Below are positions 1 to 8,634 of a DNA stretch of 64,000 nucleotides, in pieces. The notes under the pieces are model-generated. The model ran no database searches and had not been told where the DNA came from. It saw only the letters and a list, made by a program, of their open reading frames with translations. The position numbers and the translations under genes are program-made. The DNA comes from Streptococcus timonensis (GTDB taxonomy: Bacteria; Bacillota; Bacilli; Lactobacillales; Streptococcaceae): NCBI RefSeq assembly GCF_900095845.1, contig NZ_FMIX01000004.1, positions 503,501 through 567,500 of the forward strand. The letters are read 5' to 3'. Positions within the stretch are counted from its first letter, which is position 1. Each line of letters starts with the position of its first letter.

Positions 1-109
1 GTTTATCTGACATTTGATTTTTAATTAATAAAATTAGATTGTTTTTTTTCATGTCTTACTTTCTACATTTTAAGGTATGGCACCATCTGATTGATTTATT
101 ATCTATTTT

Positions 110-502
110 TTATTTACGTTTTTTAAAATTATTTAATAGTTTTACTATCTTCTCTTTATTTTTGCTGGATGAGTTAATTGCAATTCTAACGGCATTTTCT
201 CCAAATTCATTTTGTATATTTTTATCAGATCCATTGTCAAGGAGTAATTTCACCATTTCTATATTTCCAAACATGCATGCATAATGTAGCGGTGTATATC
301 CTAAGTCCCCTTTAAGATCAATCAATGCCCCATTTTTAAGAAATACAAGAGCATCATCTAAAGAATTATTTCTGGCAGCAATATGTAAAACTGTATCATT
401 CATACCTCCTACTTGATTTATATCTTCAATAGTGTCACCTAAAAAATCAGGATGCGTTTCATATTTTTTTAAAATACATAATAATTCTTTTTTCATTAAC
501 AA
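110..502 (-). CDS. Ankyrin-repeat immunity-type protein
   Basis: A 130-residue protein with about two and a half ankyrin repeats: DTVLHIAARNN near residue 36, GYTPLHYACMFGNIEMVKLLLDNGSDKN near 68-93, and a weaker third repeat near the end. Small stand-alone ankyrin proteins are a known immunity type next to polymorphic toxins. It follows a toxin-tail remnant (570-690), its likely former partner. No signal peptide, so it should act in the cytoplasm. The first ATG at 502 is followed by a second in-frame ATG two codons on; either could be used. The specific toxin it blocks is not known. Confidence 0.75.
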   Translation of the reverse strand: MLMKKELLCILKKYETHPDFLGDTIEDINQVGGMNDTVLHIAARNNSLDDALVFLKNGALIDLKGDLGYTPLHYACMFGNIEMVKLLLDNGSDKNIQNEFGENAVRIAINSSSKNKEKIVKLLNNFKKRK

Positions 503-569
503 TACCTATAGTTGTAAGTTGATAAATTTAATATCTGGATTTTATTTATTACTCGTGACACAATATTCT

Positions 570-835
570 TTATGCTCTTTTTAGATTGTTTAATCTGTTT
601 TTACGTTCTTGTATTTTTTGAGCATGACCATCCTGGCCGTATTCATAGGCGGTTTTGGCTTAGATTGTTACGGAATAAATATTTCATACGACCCTAGCCG
701 GTGTAGTTGCCTAACCAAACCAGATTGCCATCCTTATCGGTCATCTCGTGCGGTATACCGATTTGGTCGCAGTGGAAGTAGTGGGTTTGTTGGCCGCTTT
801 CTCCGTCTTCGTTGATGTGGTTTAGATAGGTGAAA
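570..835 (-). pseudogene. Rhs core remnant with toxin tail
   Basis: Reading right to left, core blocks [14 protein letters not shown] and [16 protein letters not shown] are visible, then a stop where the core normally reads WGRLK. A shifted frame then gives a toxin-like tail (AKTAYEYGQDGHAQKIQERK) ending at 570. The tail lies upstream of the ankyrin gene and was probably its toxin. Broken by stop and frameshift. Confidence 0.7.
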
Positions 836-837
836 CC

Positions 838-902
838 GTGTACGTGCGTACCGCAACACCTTACGTCAAGATTGAAGGTTTTGTGCGGGCTACAGCTTGT
901 TA
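838..902 (-). repeat. Cassette junction repeat, copy 1
   Basis: Lies just past the 3' end of the immunity gene that stops at 913 and runs into the core remnant at 835. Slightly diverged (ACCGCAACACCTTACGTC). Confidence 0.75.
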
Positions 903-912
903 CAAGGACTAA

Positions 913-1584
913 TTATTGCATAATTTGTTGTTTTAATTTTTGGTCAAAAGAATTTTCCATGAAGATCAAATCATGCTTGCTAAACAATCCCTTATCATTT
1001 TCTAATACTTTTTTATCAAACAATAAAATATTCTGTATTAAAGGATCATTTAGTGGTAATTCATTCTTATTTATAATAAAAATAGCGGTTAACGCTTTAA
1101 AACGAAAAGCCTCTGGATAAAGTGCTAAATATTTTAAAACTTCTTTGCTACCAGAATGGAAGGCCATAATGATTGGAATATGATCTTGCTGCAAATGCTT
1201 TAATACATCTGGATAGATGTTTTTTGCGTCATTCTCAGATTCAGGTAATTTAATGGTATCTCCATAAGGAAATGAGGTAATAGGGGGAGCTTTAAAAAAA
1301 TGCGCCTGCGAGATAGATGGTTGGACAAATACTAAATCATATGGATTTGACGATTTATCATAAGGAGGAACATTTTGGGAGAAAAAATTTCCCATTTCAG
1401 AATTGTATGCATATAGGTGAAGTATGACCCCCTCGAAAGTACGAGAATTGCTAAAGGATATTTCACCATAAACATATTTTCCTTTTTTAAATTTAATCCT
1501 ATCTTTTAGAAAATTAGCATCAGGAATATTTAAATTATTTTTTAAATATTCAATAAGACCTTGAATAAATTCTTTACTTTTCAT
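913..1584 (-). CDS. Unrecognised immunity-type protein (partner of REase-like toxin)
   Basis: I do not recognise the family. About 223 residues, starting MKSKEFIQGL at the ATG at 1584. A longer frame reaches 1605 but only with a TTG start that overlaps the toxin stop, so the ATG is preferred; AAGGACG lies just upstream. The protein is soluble, mixed alpha/beta, with a proline-rich middle (VPPYDKSSNPYD). It follows the toxin tail at 1602-1857 by 17 bases, the usual toxin-then-immunity order. The second toxin copy (4832-5088) keeps only the first eight codons of this gene. Confidence 0.7.
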   Translation of the reverse strand: MKSKEFIQGLIEYLKNNLNIPDANFLKDRIKFKKGKYVYGEISFSNSRTFEGVILHLYAYNSEMGNFFSQNVPPYDKSSNPYDLVFVQPSISQAHFFKAPPITSFPYGDTIKLPESENDAKNIYPDVLKHLQQDHIPIIMAFHSGSKEVLKYLALYPEAFRFKALTAIFIINKNELPLNDPLIQNILLFDKKVLENDKGLFSKHDLIFMENSFDQKLKQQIMQ

Positions 1585-1601
1585 AATTATCGTCCTTAAA
1601 A

Positions 1602-1857
1602 TCAATCTTTGAATACTAAAGTCATAAAGCGAGCAACGGCTTTGGATGAAGCCACATCCGTTTGCTTATCCTTATTTTTTGTTGAAACCATATATGTAGC
1701 CTTCGGATATTTTCCTCCAGCATTGTGCAGTCTTTTCAAATTGAATAACCCTGATCTCTTTTGACCTTTTGTTAATCGTCCTGTATTATATTTTACCCCA
1801 ATAAAATAGATTTTCCCAGGCATACCTTTGTCAGTATTTTTGGGATAAAAATCATAG
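1602..1857 (-). pseudogene. Toxin tip fragment, restriction-endonuclease-like, copy A
   Basis: The frame reads LPYDFYPKNTDKG, then MPGKIYFIGVKYNTGRLTKG, then ends ARFMTLVFKD. In copy B (4832-5088) the matching block is FIEVKYNTG, an E-x-K pattern typical of PD-(D/E)xK nuclease folds; here the Glu is Gly. The fragment has no Rhs core joined to it and starts abruptly beside an uptake sequence at 1860. So it looks inactive twice over: no delivery part, and the candidate catalytic Glu is lost. The fold assignment is inference from the short motif. Confidence 0.6.
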
Positions 1858-1937
1858 GGAAGGTCGTCTGAGAATTGATTTTAGACGACCTTGATGTTTT
1901 GTTGGGGCTCGATCCAACCTATGGTCTAAAAAAGGTC

Positions 1938-2213
1938 TTAAAGAGGTTTGTTACCTTTAAATGTATTAAATCTTGATAGATTAGCTCCTTTTGATTGAAT
2001 ATGTTTTATAGCTAATTCAAGTTCATTAAATTCATTAAATTCTTCTATCTCATAATCTTCAGCCTGATCCAATTTATTTTTTGGTACTGTATAGTAATAT
2101 GTGATATAAGTTCCATTATTTTTCTTAATAGCAAATACTTGATAAACAACCTCTCCATCAATTTCAATAAGTTCATCATATCCTTTTGTTTGTAAATTAT
2201 TTAAATTTAACAT
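1938..2213 (-). CDS. Unrecognised small immunity-type protein
   Basis: A 91-residue soluble protein, MLNLNNLQTKGYDELIEIDG at the start, rich in Glu/Asp in the middle. No family recognised. It begins with an ATG at 2213 preceded by AGGAGAAT, a good ribosome site. It sits directly after the core remnant 2224-2400 with no toxin left between them, so the toxin has been deleted. Downstream is a DUS-like inverted pair (1860-1900) that could stop transcription. Confidence 0.6.
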   Translation of the reverse strand: MLNLNNLQTKGYDELIEIDGEVVYQVFAIKKNNGTYITYYYTVPKNKLDQAEDYEIEEFNEFNELELAIKHIQSKGANLSRFNTFKGNKPL

Positions 2214-2223
2214 ATCTATTCTC

Positions 2224-2400
2224 CTATAATATCAATACGCACTTGTTTCCCATCCGTAATAATCCCTGAACCAGGTCGCCTTTATCATCAGTCATTTCAC
2301 GTGGGATGCCGATTTGGTCGCAGTGGAAGTAGTGGGTTTGTTGGCAGCTTTCAACGTCTTCAGTTGTCCAGTTGCATACCTGCGCCAAGGGTTCGTGTGT
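2224..2400 (-). pseudogene. Rhs core remnant
   Basis: Carries [38 protein letters not shown], then leaves the core frame at LVQGLLRMG. Only about 60 codons remain; no toxin tip. Confidence 0.7.
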
Positions 2401-2458
2401 ACCGCACATGCCCTACGTCAGGATTGGAAGTTTCGTGCGGGCTACGACTTGCTAACTC
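2393..2458 (-). repeat. Cassette junction repeat, copy 2
   Basis: Between the immunity gene stop at 2462 and the core remnant. Reads GTACCGCACATGCCCTACGT then GCGGGCTACGACTTGCTAA on the plus strand. Confidence 0.8.
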
Positions 2459-2461
2459 AAT

Positions 2462-3151
2462 CTAGTGGTCATTTTTACTATTGTTATCATTGTGTATCTC
2501 AATATTTTTTTTATGTGCGAATAATAAATCTAAAATTTTAGATATATTCTTTGAGTCAGGGAATTTTCTAGGATTTTTTATGTTTACGAAATTATTAATT
2601 TCCAAGTTGTGTAAATGACTTATTAGTAAAATTGTAGATAGTGGGTATTTATATGAGGAAGGATTTTTTAAAATATCCTCTATTGCTAAATTACTTCCAA
2701 AATAATAATTTTTCATTGGCAACACATAATTATCGAATATGGCAATAATTATCTCATTTATTTCATTTTCGGATGTTTCTGGATATAAAGAAATAATGCC
2801 AAAATCTTTAAAAATAGAATCAAATTTTCCAAGTTCTGAACCATGTACTTTAAAATTACTTGGTGTGTCATTTTCATCAAAAATATCGTTTATTTCAGGA
2901 TAAAATTTTGGGATAGTTGTACTTAATTCTATAAATTTTTGGTCTAGAATATTTTTCTCATTTATATAAGAAACAATAGAAAATGAGCATAATGCCCCAA
3001 TTTTTACATGCTTACCTTTTTTAAATTGGAAATTAATATTTCCAAAAAAAATGTCATTAAAAAAGAGTGAAATAATACAATCGTGTTTTTTAAATGAAAT
3101 ATGGTTAGATTCTAAATATGAGCAGAAGCTATTTAATATTTTTTTCTTCAT
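2462..3151 (-). CDS. Unrecognised immunity-type protein
   Basis: A 229-residue soluble protein starting MKKKILNSFCSYLESNHISF. No family recognised. It is AT-rich like the other immunity genes. The segment FFGNINFQFKKGKHVKIGALCSFSIVSYIN echoes the layout of the protein at 913-1584 (KFKKGKYVYGEISFSN), so the two may be distant relatives; this is a reading by eye, not an alignment. The 5' neighbour is a short Rhs core scrap (3262-3405), not a toxin. Confidence 0.65.
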   Translation of the reverse strand: MKKKILNSFCSYLESNHISFKKHDCIISLFFNDIFFGNINFQFKKGKHVKIGALCSFSIVSYINEKNILDQKFIELSTTIPKFYPEINDIFDENDTPSNFKVHGSELGKFDSIFKDFGIISLYPETSENEINEIIIAIFDNYVLPMKNYYFGSNLAIEDILKNPSSYKYPLSTILLISHLHNLEINNFVNIKNPRKFPDSKNISKILDLLFAHKKNIEIHNDNNSKNDH

Positions 3152-3261
3152 TTTTTATACCTCAATAAAATAAATGTTATATCACTTCCATTTACATTAA
3201 AAACTTTGCCTTTAGAAGTTAGAATAGTTCTTCCTCCTTTTCTTTATGTATTTGCATTTGC

Positions 3262-3405
3262 ACTACGACCAGTTGGTCATGCAGGTCGTATAAATAGTTC
3301 TGCACTTCGTCGTCGGTCAGTTCGCGGTGGATGAGGTTTCCGAGGTCGTCGTAGTAGTAACTTGTACCGTTGTAGGTTTTCAGGCAGTTGTCTTGAATGG
3401 TAGGG
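3262..3405 (-). pseudogene. Rhs core remnant (upstream YD-repeat block)
   Basis: Reads GTSYYYDDLGNLIHRELTDDEVQNYLYDLHDQLV, a YD-repeat piece from earlier in the Rhs core than most fragments here. A related piece lies at 34,860-35,000. It ends abruptly on both sides. Confidence 0.65.
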
Positions 3406-3416
3406 GTAAGAGTTAT

Positions 3417-3731
3417 TTAATCAAATTTATTTTCAAATCTCATAAAAAAACATCCTTTATATGTATTCAATAAAAGAATATTATCATTATTTTCAATAAT
3501 ATATATTTTTTCATATAGAAAATTTGGAAAATCAGCCAATACATCTGTAACAGCACTATATATTGCTTCATACTCATCATCTGTCAGTGGTGAATCAATA
3601 TATACATAAAGAGTAAATAATTCTTCAGTCATATCAAATGCAATAAGTCTGACTTTGTTACAAATTGCCCCAAGAAAAGCCGTTTGCATACTTAAAATAA
3701 TTTCTTGTTTTTTCATAATTAATTTCTCCAA
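3417..3731 (-). CDS. Small immunity-type protein
   Basis: A 104-residue protein; a likelier start is the second Met (MKKQEIILSMQTAFLG, ATG at 3716). The body has LRLIAFD-like strand, DSPLTDDEYEAIYSAVTDVLADF helix and a short C-terminal strand pair, a pattern seen in small immunity proteins. I cannot name the family. It is preceded by a core remnant (3745-3930) with no toxin between. Confidence 0.6.
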   Translation of the reverse strand: MEKLIMKKQEIILSMQTAFLGAICNKVRLIAFDMTEELFTLYVYIDSPLTDDEYEAIYSAVTDVLADFPNFLYEKIYIIENNDNILLLNTYKGCFFMRFENKFD

Positions 3732-3744
3732 TAAAATATAGAAT

Positions 3745-3930
3745 TTATGTTATATCAGGCAATGTAGGAACAATAAGGGCTTCTTTTGGGATGAATGAAT
3801 TATTCCCCATTCTGTCGAGTCTTATCTCTCTTGGGATGCCGATTTGGTCGCAGTGGAAGTAGTGGATTTGTTGTTGGCTTTCGCCTTCTGCGGTTGTCAA
3901 GTCGCAGACTTGTGCCAAGGGTTCGTGTGT
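3745..3930 (-). pseudogene. Rhs core remnant
   Basis: Contains [36 protein letters not shown], then diverges into LDRMGNNSFIPKEALIVPTLPDIT, which may be the last residue of a lost toxin. Confidence 0.65.
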
Positions 3931-3985
3931 ACCGTAATGCCCTACATCAGGATTGGAGGTTTTGTGCGGGCTACGGTTTGCTGCC
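3920..3985 (-). repeat. Cassette junction repeat, copy 3
   Basis: Downstream of the immunity gene ending at 4009; reads CCTACATCAGGATTGGAGG then GCGGGCTACGGTTTGCTG. Confidence 0.75.
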
Positions 3986-4008
3986 ATATTGCCGAAGGCC
4001 AGTAATAT

Positions 4009-4791
4009 TTATTCTTTCGTCATTGAAAGCAGGAAAGGGGTTGAACTAAGTGCACTTTTTACTGAATCAATTTCAGTAAAGTTCAATGTCCAAATATATT
4101 TTTCATTTTTTATAGAATAACTTCCAATTCCTCTATTTAAGAAACTTGTCAAATTAATATTTTCAGCCTGTTTATGATTTAGAATATTAAGTTCATAAAT
4201 ATCTTTAACAAAACCTTTTTCGGCTAATGAACCATTTGTTAATAACTTGTTGTCCCATATTTTTTCTGCAAACAATGGTATATTTTCGCTTGAGAATATT
4301 GTGGATTTAATTTTAGAACCATCAAGTGTTTGGTTTTCTAGCAATCCCATACCGTAGCCATAATCCCAAGCATCAAGATTTACATTATTAGTAATAAAAT
4401 TTACTAACAACTCTTTATATTTATATGGGCACATAATTATAAATTTTGCTTCATATACATTATTAGAATTTAAATCTAATTGATTTAAAAAAGGGTTGTC
4501 GTACAGGATTAAAATTTTATCTATTTTTTTTGCTTGAGCTGAAAAGAATGATAAATTTTTCTGTTTCATTTTTTTTAAGGTATTTTCAATCGAACTAGAT
4601 TGATAGTTTCCAAAATTTATATCAATATCATCTAGTCTTAAGTTAAATTCATTTATGTATAATTTATCAATTTGAATTATATTTTCTAAAAACCAATTAT
4701 CTGTATTTGAGAAATTGTTAATATCATTTCTTTTTAAAAGAGTTATAGAGAAATTTTTAAATTTCTCTCCTTTAGTTTTTTTAAAAATCAT
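4009..4791 (-). CDS. Unrecognised immunity-type protein swapped in behind toxin copy B
   Basis: A 260-residue protein starting MIFKKTKGEKFKNFSITLLK; no family recognised. Its ATG at 4791 overlaps the last codon of an eight-codon leader, MKSKEFIQ, at 4814-4791. That leader is identical to the first eight residues of the unrelated immunity gene behind toxin copy A (1584). The breakpoint is thus visible to the base: a different immunity gene has been joined just after codon 8. The protein has no signal peptide. Confidence 0.7.
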   Translation of the reverse strand: MIFKKTKGEKFKNFSITLLKRNDINNFSNTDNWFLENIIQIDKLYINEFNLRLDDIDINFGNYQSSSIENTLKKMKQKNLSFFSAQAKKIDKILILYDNPFLNQLDLNSNNVYEAKFIIMCPYKYKELLVNFITNNVNLDAWDYGYGMGLLENQTLDGSKIKSTIFSSENIPLFAEKIWDNKLLTNGSLAEKGFVKDIYELNILNHKQAENINLTSFLNRGIGSYSIKNEKYIWTLNFTEIDSVKSALSSTPFLLSMTKE

Positions 4792-4831
4792 TGAATAAAT
4801 TCCTTACTTTTCATAATTATAGTCCTTAAAA

Positions 4832-5088
4832 TCAATTTTTGAATACTAAAGTCATAAAGCGAGCAACACCTTTGGATGAAGCCACATCCGTTTGCTTATC
4901 CTTATTTTTTGTTGAAACCATATATGCAGCCTTTGGACATTTTCCTCCAGCATTGTGCAGTTTTTTCAAATTGAATAACCCTGATCTCTTTTGACCTTTC
5001 GTTAATCGTCCTGTATTATATTTTACCTCAATAAAATAGATTTTCCCAGGCCTACCTTTGTCAGTATTTTTTGGATAAAAATCATAGG
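4832..5088 (-). pseudogene. Toxin tip fragment, restriction-endonuclease-like, copy B
   Basis: Close copy of the fragment at 1602-1857: PYDFYPKNTDKGRPGKIYFIEVK and ending ARFMTLVFKN, stop at 4832. It keeps the E-x-K block that copy A has lost, but has no ATG at the RPGKIYF position and no Rhs core. A DUS-like GGCGTCTGAA lies at 5091, the same relative place as in copy A. Confidence 0.6.
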
Positions 5089-5155
5089 GAAGGGCGTCTG
5101 AAGGTTATTTCAGAGGACTTTGATATTTTGTTGGGTCTCGACCAACCTACGCTTG

Positions 5156-5683
5156 CTATAGTTCGTTATAGTATTTAAATGAATGAATTAAAAAAGAAAT
5201 ATCATATGCTTCGTACAAATACGTTTGGATTTTATACAAGCAATTTTTATGAGTAAATTTTACCTCTATACTATCTTCTTTATCTTTAAAAGTAAAAGCA
5301 CTATCAAATATAACCCATTCAACATCATTAATGAAAATTGATGTTTCTTCTAATGGCTGATATTTATGATGACCATCCACTATATTTTTTATATGAGTAT
5401 CAATGTGTGATTCATCATTAATCCAATAAGCTCTGAATATAAAAATCTCACTAGTGTCTAGTTTGTGTACTGCAAAAGTTGGTAAAGGTTCGTCTCCTAA
5501 AATAATAGTTTGTACACCTTCTACAGCTAAAACAGATAAATAGTTATGCTGAGAGCAAGCTAAAGAATAATGCTCTTCTGGTTTTAAATCTACACAGCCC
5601 TGCCATATATTGGCATCTGATTTGGGTAACATGACTAATGGACCACCATAAGTGTCAATATCATGTGTTTTAAAAAAATTCAT
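5156..5683 (-). CDS. Imm21 family immunity protein
   Basis: A 175-residue protein. Near residues 12-28 it reads YGGPLVMLPKSDANIWQGC and near 50-70 LSVLAVEGVQTIILGDEPLPT, which fits the Imm21 family (conserved GGPL..LP...W.G and LGDEPLPT blocks). It lies 46 bases after a matching toxin tip (5730-6053). Soluble; expected to bind the toxin in the cytoplasm. Identification is from memory of the family and not from a search. Confidence 0.75.
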   Translation of the reverse strand: MNFFKTHDIDTYGGPLVMLPKSDANIWQGCVDLKPEEHYSLACSQHNYLSVLAVEGVQTIILGDEPLPTFAVHKLDTSEIFIFRAYWINDESHIDTHIKNIVDGHHKYQPLEETSIFINDVEWVIFDSAFTFKDKEDSIEVKFTHKNCLYKIQTYLYEAYDISFLIHSFKYYNEL

Positions 5684-5729
5684 TGCAAAACCTCTATGTA
5701 TTAAAAATTTAAATTTTAGCTAACTAAAG

Positions 5730-6053
5730 TTACTTCAAGAATAAACATTGAGGATACAGATCTTGAGACTCATTTCCTCGTAGCAAGCCAATATTAGCTT
5801 GGTGATCTCCTACAAAATTTCCAGTTTTAGTTCCAGGATCAGTGGCACCACAAGTATGGCATATACCAATTTTATTCAATTTTTTGCGTTCTTCTTGAGT
5901 GAAATTCCTTTCAGGTCCTCTAGCAGGAATAGATCCTTCTTCAAATGGGCCAATTCCTACCGTCAGTAATTGTTCTAATGTGAATAATCCTAAAAAGTCT
6001 ACCCAGCTTTGCGTATTCGGTGCAAACCTGTACAGATTCTCCCCACCCATCAA
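5730..6053 (-). pseudogene. Rhs tip with zinc-cluster nuclease-like toxin, truncated
   Basis: Begins in the core block MGGENLYRFAPNTQSWVDFLGL and passes into a toxin: RGPERNFTQEERKKL, then CHTCGATDPGTKTGNFVGDHQ and LYPQC. The paired Cys and the Asp-His resemble HNH-like nuclease toxins seen beside Imm21. The normal family continues past LYPQC with more Cys; here the frame ends in LFLK, so the end is probably truncated. Upstream, the core is broken by a stop at 6067 (CCTAAG in place of CCTGA/CAG). Confidence 0.6.
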
Positions 6054-6215
6054 CCCAATCGGATCCTAAGTTACAAACCGACCTGCATCAGGCTCATAGT
6101 ATCTGAAGAAGTTGTAATGCAGCCCGTTTTGCGGTCGCAATACTGGTTTTGCAACCTCAACGGCTGGTGCGCCGTCCCCGTAACGTTCGTCTCCTCTTTC
6201 ATACGACCTTAATGT
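6054..6215 (-). pseudogene. Rhs core remnant
   Basis: Contains [16 protein letters not shown] and, out of frame after a 1-base change, [18 protein letters not shown] stop replaces Gln before DPIG. Joined to the toxin at 5730-6053. Confidence 0.65.
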
Positions 6216-6252
6216 ATGCGTTAGGAGGAGGCTAATTCTATTTACGCTTGTT

Positions 6253-6783
6253 TTAAATATCCTTCTTTTTTAATAAAAATATCCTGAAAATTTCATGGCC
6301 AAAACCGTCATCAAATTTAGAGTAAACAATGTTAAAAATGTCTTTATAATTAAAATCAGATGAATATTCATGTAACCATGAGAAATTCTCTAAATTTAAG
6401 ACTGGATAATTTTTAAATGTATTTTCATATTTCGACCTATAAATACATATGTTAGGTATATAAAAACTATATAGATTATGTGATTCAGAACTTATATCCG
6501 GGTATGTTATACATATTGATAAATCGTTATCTATCAGAATATCTTTTGCCATTAAATTTATATTATTAATGTAAAATATTGCAGTATTTAAAAAGAACAA
6601 ATTCAACTGTTTTTGGGATAGTATTTTCAAAAATGGTTTTTCTCTTCCAGTTCTAGTAATCAAGGGAATTTCTTCAAATTCAACAGGATGCTTAAGTAAT
6701 TTAATTATTTCATCATACTGATACGATTTTTCAGTTTTTGCTAACGTTGTTAATAGTTTTAAGTATTCCATTATGTATTCCAT
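6253..6783 (-). CDS. Unrecognised immunity-type protein
   Basis: About 176 residues from the ATG at 6783 (MEYIMEYLKLL); an in-frame TTG lies three codons further up and another ATG four codons in. No family recognised. Tyr- and Ile-rich, soluble. The region upstream (6793-6916) has no toxin tail that I can read; it holds only the trailing part of the previous cassette. Confidence 0.6.
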   Translation of the reverse strand: MEYIMEYLKLLTTLAKTEKSYQYDEIIKLLKHPVEFEEIPLITRTGREKPFLKILSQKQLNLFFLNTAIFYINNINLMAKDILIDNDLSICITYPDISSESHNLYSFYIPNICIYRSKYENTFKNYPVLNLENFSWLHEYSSDFNYKDIFNIVYSKFDDGFGHEIFRIFLLKKKDI

Positions 6784-6916
6784 CCATGGCAAAATAAGAA
6801 ATCTCTATTATCTTTAGAGAATGGGGGATTTATCAATGTTTATCGTGAGTAGTGTGGTTGGTTTTACTGGCTTTGAAGACGAAAGCAGGTTTGCGATTAA
6901 GGCGTACGTCAAGAAA

Positions 6917-7729
6917 CTATTTAAATTCTTCTAATAATTCTTTTCTTAATTCCGCAAATTCATCCGATAAATTATTTTTAAGTTCAGTATAAATTTCATC
7001 ATCGATTTTACTTTGAGTGAATAGTGTCTTTTTAACATAAGGGATAACTTTTTTAGAATTAATTGAAATTAAAAATGCAATAATTTCATTGTAAATATAA
7101 GATTTTTCATTAAATTGGCTTAGTTTATGTTTTAGTAAATTTTCAATTGATTCTGATCTATAATGTTTTCCTTTTAATCCATACAATACCCAGGAGATAA
7201 TTTTGTGATGCTTGCTGTTTAAATTTTTTATAAGATATTCTTTTATATAATTTCTTTTTGGGAAATATGCAGAACTAAATGCAATAGAAATAATTATAGA
7301 ATATCTATTTAAATTCCAAATAGAACTAATATTATTTTCAATAGTGCGAAACTCTTCTTCTCCTAGATTATATTTTTTGAATAGATGTCCTAAAGAAGAT
7401 ATTGCAGATGATTTCACTTTAATACTTTTGTCATTTTGAATAGAGTAAATTAATATAGAGAAAATTTCTTTCAATTCCGTAGTGCTAAGTTTTTCTTGCA
7501 TTTGTCCCAAGATAAAATTTGCAATTTCTCTATGTTTACTAAATCGACTTGTTAAAAGGGTATTTCTGATTATATCAATAATCTCTTTATACTGAAAAAA
7601 TTGTAGTCTTTTTGCTGCTTCATATTGAATAATAGTATTAGAATGTAGTAGTTTTTCTAATAAGTCATTGATAGATAGATCTTTACATTCTAAAAAAGCG
7701 TCAAAACTTGAAATTCTATCATTTACCAT
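6917..7729 (-). CDS. HEAT-like repeat immunity protein
   Basis: About 270 residues from the ATG at 7729 (MVNDRISSFDAF). A longer frame runs to 7828, but the extra residues lie in a frame shifted from the toxin tail that occupies 7731-7830, so the short start is better. It is all-helical, with repeated units such as LLEKLLHSNTIIQYEAAKRL and SAISSLGHLFKKYNLGEEEF that look like HEAT repeats. Its start lies 2 bases after the toxin stop at 7731. HEAT proteins are a known immunity type. Confidence 0.7.
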   Translation of the reverse strand: MVNDRISSFDAFLECKDLSINDLLEKLLHSNTIIQYEAAKRLQFFQYKEIIDIIRNTLLTSRFSKHREIANFILGQMQEKLSTTELKEIFSILIYSIQNDKSIKVKSSAISSLGHLFKKYNLGEEEFRTIENNISSIWNLNRYSIIISIAFSSAYFPKRNYIKEYLIKNLNSKHHKIISWVLYGLKGKHYRSESIENLLKHKLSQFNEKSYIYNEIIAFLISINSKKVIPYVKKTLFTQSKIDDEIYTELKNNLSDEFAELRKELLEEFK

Positions 7730-7730
7730 A

Positions 7731-8300
7731 TTATTTTTTCCTGTTACACTTATCATTCGAATGCTGAGAATGGCAACATCCCCAAGCTTTTTGAGTAGAT
7801 TTAGCTTGTTTGGCAGATATTTGCCCACAATTAATTAATTCTTACAATACTTCACATTTCTCTGGTTTTTTCCTGTGCTTTGAAAATACTCATTTATTTT
7901 TTTATAAACTTGATTAGCAACCCCAGTATCTACTTGATTTCCATTTGCTGCCATCATTACTGTATCAAGCGCTTTTTTTCCTTTTTCATAAATAATAACT
8001 ATACCTAAAGTTACAAGCGCAGCTTTACTTAACACAATCAATTCAGGAGCAATAAGGGAACTGCCAAGCCTTTAAGGGTCGTTCCATCTTTGTACGTTCA
8101 GTGCAAACTGATATAAATTTTCCCCACCCATCAATCCAATCGGATCCTGATTCACAAACCGTCCGGCCTCGGGTTCGTAATACCTGAACAGATTGTAATG
8201 CAGCCCCGTCTCTTCATCGAAGTATTGGTTCTGCAATCTGAACGGCTGATGTGCATCCTTATAAACCCTCTCATCCTTTTTCAGACGACCCTAGGCGGTG
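7731..8300 (-). pseudogene. Rhs tip and toxin remnant, several frameshifts
   Basis: The core reads [53 protein letters not shown], then a stop. A hydrophobic pretoxin stretch follows (LSKAALVTLGIVIIYEKGKK, 7985-8041). After another break the tail reads INCGQISAKQAKSTQKAWGC and CCHSQHSNDKCNRKK to the stop at 7731. The tail is Cys/His-rich and could be the end of a metal-binding nuclease. At least three breaks make it dead. Confidence 0.65.
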
Positions 8301-8515
8301 TATTCGCCGTACCACAACAGATTGCCGTTGAAATCGTAGTGGTAGCGGATGGTTTCTGAACGGGCAGGTACAGCATATCGTACAGCACATCGCGCCAGTC
8401 GGTTTCAGGCAAATCGTTTCGGGCGTTCTCTTCTTTAGATGGCACTTTCCATTGGTGCTGGCCGTTTTCGTTGTAGACGAAGCAGGTAAGGGTAAGCGTA
8501 TAGGGCAAGGTCGTC
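8281..8515 (-). pseudogene. Rhs core remnant
   Basis: Reads LPYTLTLTCFVYNENGQHQW, KVPSKEENARNDLPETDWRD and VLYDMLYLPVQKP, an Rhs segment not shared by most other fragments, before shifting frame into the GEYTAWGRLKKDE block at 8300. Confidence 0.55.
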
Positions 8516-8634
8516 TGAAGGTTATTTCACACAACCTTGATATTTTGTTGGGTCTTGACCCAAACTACGCTTGCTAGAAACATCTACAGTTATTTGGATT
8601 TTGATTAGCTTTATATAGTTTGAAGGATTTAAAA

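Noticed and set aside
39..284. Plus-strand open frames opposite immunity genes and Rhs cores (also 609, 2314, 12539, 18753, 36943, 42600 and others)
   Set aside because: They are antisense readings of better minus-strand genes, show shared shadow sequence of the Rhs core, and lack ribosome sites.
838..902. Junction repeat as an insertion sequence end
   Set aside because: No transposase, no terminal inverted repeats at the two ends and no target duplications are seen.
3417..3716. Naming the 104-residue protein as a specific Imm family
   Set aside because: The layout is familiar but I could not tie it to one family without a search.
7730..7828. Longer start for the HEAT-like immunity gene
   Set aside because: Those codons overlap the toxin tail in its own frame (AKQAKSTQKAWGC); the ATG at 7729 right after the toxin stop is better.
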